Source of the DNA: Paenibacillus xylanilyticus
GTDB lineage: Bacteria > Bacillota > Bacilli > Paenibacillales > Paenibacillaceae
NCBI RefSeq assembly: GCF_013359935.1
Contig: NZ_JABMCB010000159.1
Location: 1-64,000, forward strand
Direction of reading: 5' to 3'
Length of the DNA stretch: 64,000 nucleotides
Every line of letters begins with the position of its first letter. Within the stretch, counting starts at the first letter, position 1. Both the position numbers and the translations under genes were made by a program. Shown piece by piece: positions 61,349 through 64,000 of the stretch. The notes beneath the pieces are model-generated. The model did no database searches. It had not been told where the DNA came from and worked only from the letters and a program-made list of their open reading frames with translations.

Positions 61349-62314
61349 ATGACAGCACAACAAACGGAGAAAATCCAGAAGGTCGATCTTAGAGGCCGCG
61401 ATTTTATCGAGTTTACGGACTACACAGCCGAAGAGATCCGCTACTTGCTGGACTTGGCTATTGAGATCAAAGGAAAACAAAAAAGTGGCGTACCTTACCA
61501 GCCGCTGAAAGGCAAAACGATCGGACTGATTTTCGAAAAATCATCCACGCGTACACGTGTATCCTTTGAAGTGGGCATGTTCCAGCTGGGTGGGCACGCG
61601 CTCTTCCTGAGCAAGAACGATATCCAACTCGGTCGCGGCGAAACAACCCACGATACGGCAAAAGTATTGTCCCGCTACCTGGATGGCATCATGATCCGTA
61701 CCTTTGGGCACCATAATGTGACTGAATTGGCGGAGCATGCCGATATCCCGGTGATTAACGGTCTTAGCGATGCTGCTCATCCGTGTCAGGTGCTGGCAGA
61801 CTTCCAAACGGTGTTGGAGCACAAAGGCAAACTGGCTGGCCTGAAAATGGCTTATGTCGGAGATGGTAATAACATGGCACACTCTCTTATGCTGGGTGCA
61901 GCGAAGATGGGAATGCATGTTGCTGTAGCGACACCGGAAGGCTATGAGCCGGACAGCGCCGTGGTAGAGCAAGCACGCAGCATCGCACAGGAAAGCGGTT
62001 CTCAGGTGACTGTAACGTACAGTGCGCAGGAAGCTGTGAAGGATGCAGATATTGTCTATACCGATGTATGGGCAAGCATGGGCTTTGAAGAGGAACAGAA
62101 GATTCGTGAGCAGGCATTTGCTGCTTATCAGGTAGATGAGGAACTGATGAAGGGCGCTAAGCCGGATTACATGTTCCTGCATTGCCTCCCGGCACACCGT
62201 GGAGAAGAAGTAAGCGCGGGTGTGATCGATGGACCAAACTCCCTGATCTTTGATCAGGCGGAGAACCGGCTGCATGCACAAAAGGCCTTGATGGCTGCGT
62301 TAATGAGCGAATAG
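61349..62314 (+). CDS. argF: ornithine carbamoyltransferase
   Basis: 321 residues from ATG 61349 (AAGGGGG upstream). Carbamoyl-phosphate site FEKSSTRTRVSFE, HPCQ, and the ornithine/catalytic HCLPAHRGEE are all present. It makes citrulline. The open frame before 61349 has no ribosome site. Confidence 0.97.
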   Translation: MTAQQTEKIQKVDLRGRDFIEFTDYTAEEIRYLLDLAIEIKGKQKSGVPYQPLKGKTIGLIFEKSSTRTRVSFEVGMFQLGGHALFLSKNDIQLGRGETTHDTAKVLSRYLDGIMIRTFGHHNVTELAEHADIPVINGLSDAAHPCQVLADFQTVLEHKGKLAGLKMAYVGDGNNMAHSLMLGAAKMGMHVAVATPEGYEPDSAVVEQARSIAQESGSQVTVTYSAQEAVKDADIVYTDVWASMGFEEEQKIREQAFAAYQVDEELMKGAKPDYMFLHCLPAHRGEEVSAGVIDGPNSLIFDQAENRLHAQKALMAALMSE

Positions 62315-62386
62315 CCGCTGTTTGCCTAAATGAGTTGATTTTAGGCGCAGGGTTAGCGATGATAGATTCATCTATTTATACTCTGA

Positions 62387-62800
62387 AATAAGTTAAATTT
62401 GAGCATTCGCAAAAACGGAGAGACAGAAAAGACCTGAAGAAGTGAACCGTGCGTATCTATCCTTGGACGTCTTTCGAGTTTATATAAGTTGAACCTGAAT
62501 AAAACACGATAACGGAGAGTGCAGAACCAATCTGAAGAAGCGGAGCTAAAAGCTTTCTGAAAGAAAGCTACTTCGTAAGCATAATCTCGCCTTTATCCCC
62601 GGATTTTTCCCCTTTAGAGGGGAATCAAGAAAATCTGGGGATAAGAGCGATCGGAAGATGGTACTGCAATCGGAGTGTTGAAGTGTAACATTCTAAAAGG
62701 TTACTTATATAAAAGGGGAACGATGGATACGGGAATAACAGCGATCGGAAGGTTTTCTGGCTCGTAGTTTTAAGTGGATGGATAGCTTGTTTAACTTATT
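62387..62800 (+). repeat. structured dispersed repeat, copy F (older, interrupted by copy C)
   Basis: Outer arms AATAAGTTAAA (62387-62397) / TTTAACTTATT (62790-62800), perfect over 11 bp. The 5' half (to about 62478) carries CGGAGAGACAGAAAAGACCT, the 3' half (from about 62720) GGGAATAACAGCGATCGGAAGG; P2 AGAAAA-GA-CCT pairs with AGGTTTTCT. The element is split by a full copy (62479-62713) in its apical region. Confidence 0.75.
62479..62713 (+). repeat. structured dispersed repeat, copy C, nested in copy F
   Basis: Outer arms TTTATATAAGT (62479-62489) / ACTTATATAAA (62703-62713), followed inward by ACC/GGT; P2 TGCAGAACCAATCT / AGATGGTACTGCA; P4 TTATCCCCGGATTTT / AAAATCTGGGGATAA. The side hairpin is enlarged, with an extra AGCTTTCT/AGAAAGCT stem. 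Located upstream of argG. Confidence 0.88.
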
Positions 62801-62830
62801 GGCAATTGAAACTGGGGAGGACCAACGAAC

Positions 62831-64000
62831 ATGGCTAAGGAAAAAATCGTACTCGCCTATTCCGGCGGGTTGGACACATCTGTAATTTTGAAATGGCTGA
62901 AAGAAACCTATGATGCAGAGATTATCGCATTTACTGCGGATATCGGACAAAAGGATGAGCTGGACGGCTTAGAAGAAAAAGCACTCGCTACGGGCGCTTC
63001 CAAAGTGTACATCGACGATCTGCGCGATGAGTTCGCGAAAGATTTCATCTACCCGATGTTCCAAGCGGGAGCTCTGTATGAAGGACAATACCTGCTCGGT
63101 ACAAGTATCGCTCGTCCATTGATCGCTAAACGCATGGTTGATATCGCTCGTGCAGAAGGCGCTACTGCGATTGCTCACGGCGCTACGGGTAAAGGAAACG
63201 ACCAAGTTCGTTTCGAATTGAACGCAGCTGCACTGACACCGGACATTCAAGTGATTGCACCTTGGCGTTTGGAAGAATTCCGTAACCAGTTCCCGGGACG
63301 TGCAGAGATGATTGCATACGCGGAGAAACATGGTATTCCGGTGACTGCATCGGCAGCTAAACCGTACTCGACTGACCGTAACCTGCTGCATATCAGCTAT
63401 GAGAGCGGCGTGCTCGAAGATCCTTGGTTCGATCCAAGCACGGACGAGAACAAAGACATGTTCCTGCTGAGCAATGCACCGGAAGATGCACCGGATCAAG
63501 CGGAATATGTTGAACTGGAATTCGAACAAGGTAACTGCGTAGCACTGAATGGCGAGCGTTTGAGCCCGCTGCAAGTGATGGAGCAGCTGAACGAGCTGGG
63601 TGGCAAACACGGGATTGGCCGTGTCGACATGGTCGAGAACCGTTTTGTCGGCATGAAGAGCCGTGGCGTGTACGAGACACCGGGTGGAACGATCCTGTTC
63701 ACAGCACACCGTAAAATGGAATCCATCACGATGGACCGTGAAGTCATGAACCTGCGTGATAGCCTTATTACGCGTTACAGCACACTCGTTTACAACGGCT
63801 TCTGGTTCGCACCGGAACGTCTGGCACTGCAAGCGCTGGTGAGCGAAAGCCAGAAAAACGTAACAGGTACCGTACGTGTGAAACTGTACAAAGGCAACAT
63901 CATTGGCGCAGGCGTGAAAAGTCCTGTCAGCCTGTACAACCCGGACATTGCTACCATGGAAGCTGACCCAACACAAGCGTATGATCAAGGGGATGCAACT
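62831..64000 (+). CDS. argG: argininosuccinate synthase (3' end beyond the window)
   Basis: 390 codons are visible without a stop; the family has about 400-410 residues, so only a short C-terminal piece is missing. ATP pyrophosphatase motif [17 protein letters not shown], then [28 protein letters not shown] and the citrulline/aspartate-binding segments. It joins citrulline and aspartate. GGGGAGG precedes ATG 62831; the leader carries the 3' half of repeat copy F. Confidence 0.97.
   Translation, partial: MAKEKIVLAYSGGLDTSVILKWLKETYDAEIIAFTADIGQKDELDGLEEKALATGASKVYIDDLRDEFAKDFIYPMFQAGALYEGQYLLGTSIARPLIAKRMVDIARAEGATAIAHGATGKGNDQVRFELNAAALTPDIQVIAPWRLEEFRNQFPGRAEMIAYAEKHGIPVTASAAKPYSTDRNLLHISYESGVLEDPWFDPSTDENKDMFLLSNAPEDAPDQAEYVELEFEQGNCVALNGERLSPLQVMEQLNELGGKHGIGRVDMVENRFVGMKSRGVYETPGGTILFTAHRKMESITMDREVMNLRDSLITRYSTLVYNGFWFAPERLALQALVSESQKNVTGTVRVKLYKGNIIGAGVKSPVSLYNPDIATMEADPTQAYDQGDAT

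Overview
The window reads as a stretch of a Bacillota chromosome, most likely Paenibacillus. This is inferred from gene order and protein style (comFA-comFC-yvyF-flgM-flgN-flgK-flgL-yviE-fliW-csrA-hag ... fliD-fliS-fliT ... hpf-secA-prfB, SLH-domain proteins, Gram-positive ribosome-binding sites); no database was searched. No rRNA, tRNA, CRISPR array or transposase gene was recognised.

Layout. (1) 1-5150: right end of a prophage. It holds a lysis cassette (XhlA-like protein, holin, amidase endolysin), a WYL-like/YolD-like pair behind an SOS-type promoter, a compact Agr-like peptide-signalling operon (membrane protein, AgrB, AgrD-like peptide, LytTR regulator, no histidine kinase), an XRE repressor divergent from a small gene, and a candidate attachment end. 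(2) 5153-7174: comFA, missing everything upstream of its Walker A lysine and so apparently split by the prophage, then comFC. (3) 7510-14636: a nine-gene minus-strand operon combining a HerA/FtsK-type ATPase, an AAA+ ATPase, a possible PD-(D/E)XK nuclease and five or six small, mostly membrane-anchored proteins in paralogous pairs. It is a candidate undescribed system. (4) 15001-33711: flagellar late genes, interrupted by a nonulosonic-acid (legionaminic/pseudaminic-type) and Maf flagellin-glycosylation cluster between hag and flaG. Sigma-D-type promoters precede hag and flaG, and a CsrA-type hairpin lies in the hag leader. (5) 34451-47053: an AT-rich surface-polysaccharide island with an SLH protein, glycosyltransferases (one split by a frameshift in an A7 run), an LtaS-like phosphotransferase, and three consecutive proteins sharing an ILEI/FAM3-like domain, the last fused to a GDPD-like domain that lacks both usual histidines. 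(6) 47297-54280: housekeeping genes csp, hpf, secA, prfB (programmed +1 frameshift) and a YitT-family protein; then cls on the minus strand. (7) 56181-64000: arginine biosynthesis argC-J-B-D-F-G, with argG cut by the window end.

The most unusual non-coding signal is a family of about 150-240-nt intergenic elements (near 7221, 51722, 58596, 59662, 62479, and an older copy at 62387-62800 that contains the 62479 copy). All lie on the + strand and share a conserved core. They fold into the same nested stems, several base pairs change in compensation between copies, and three copies have complementary termini. They look like a mobile structured RNA/MITE-like family.
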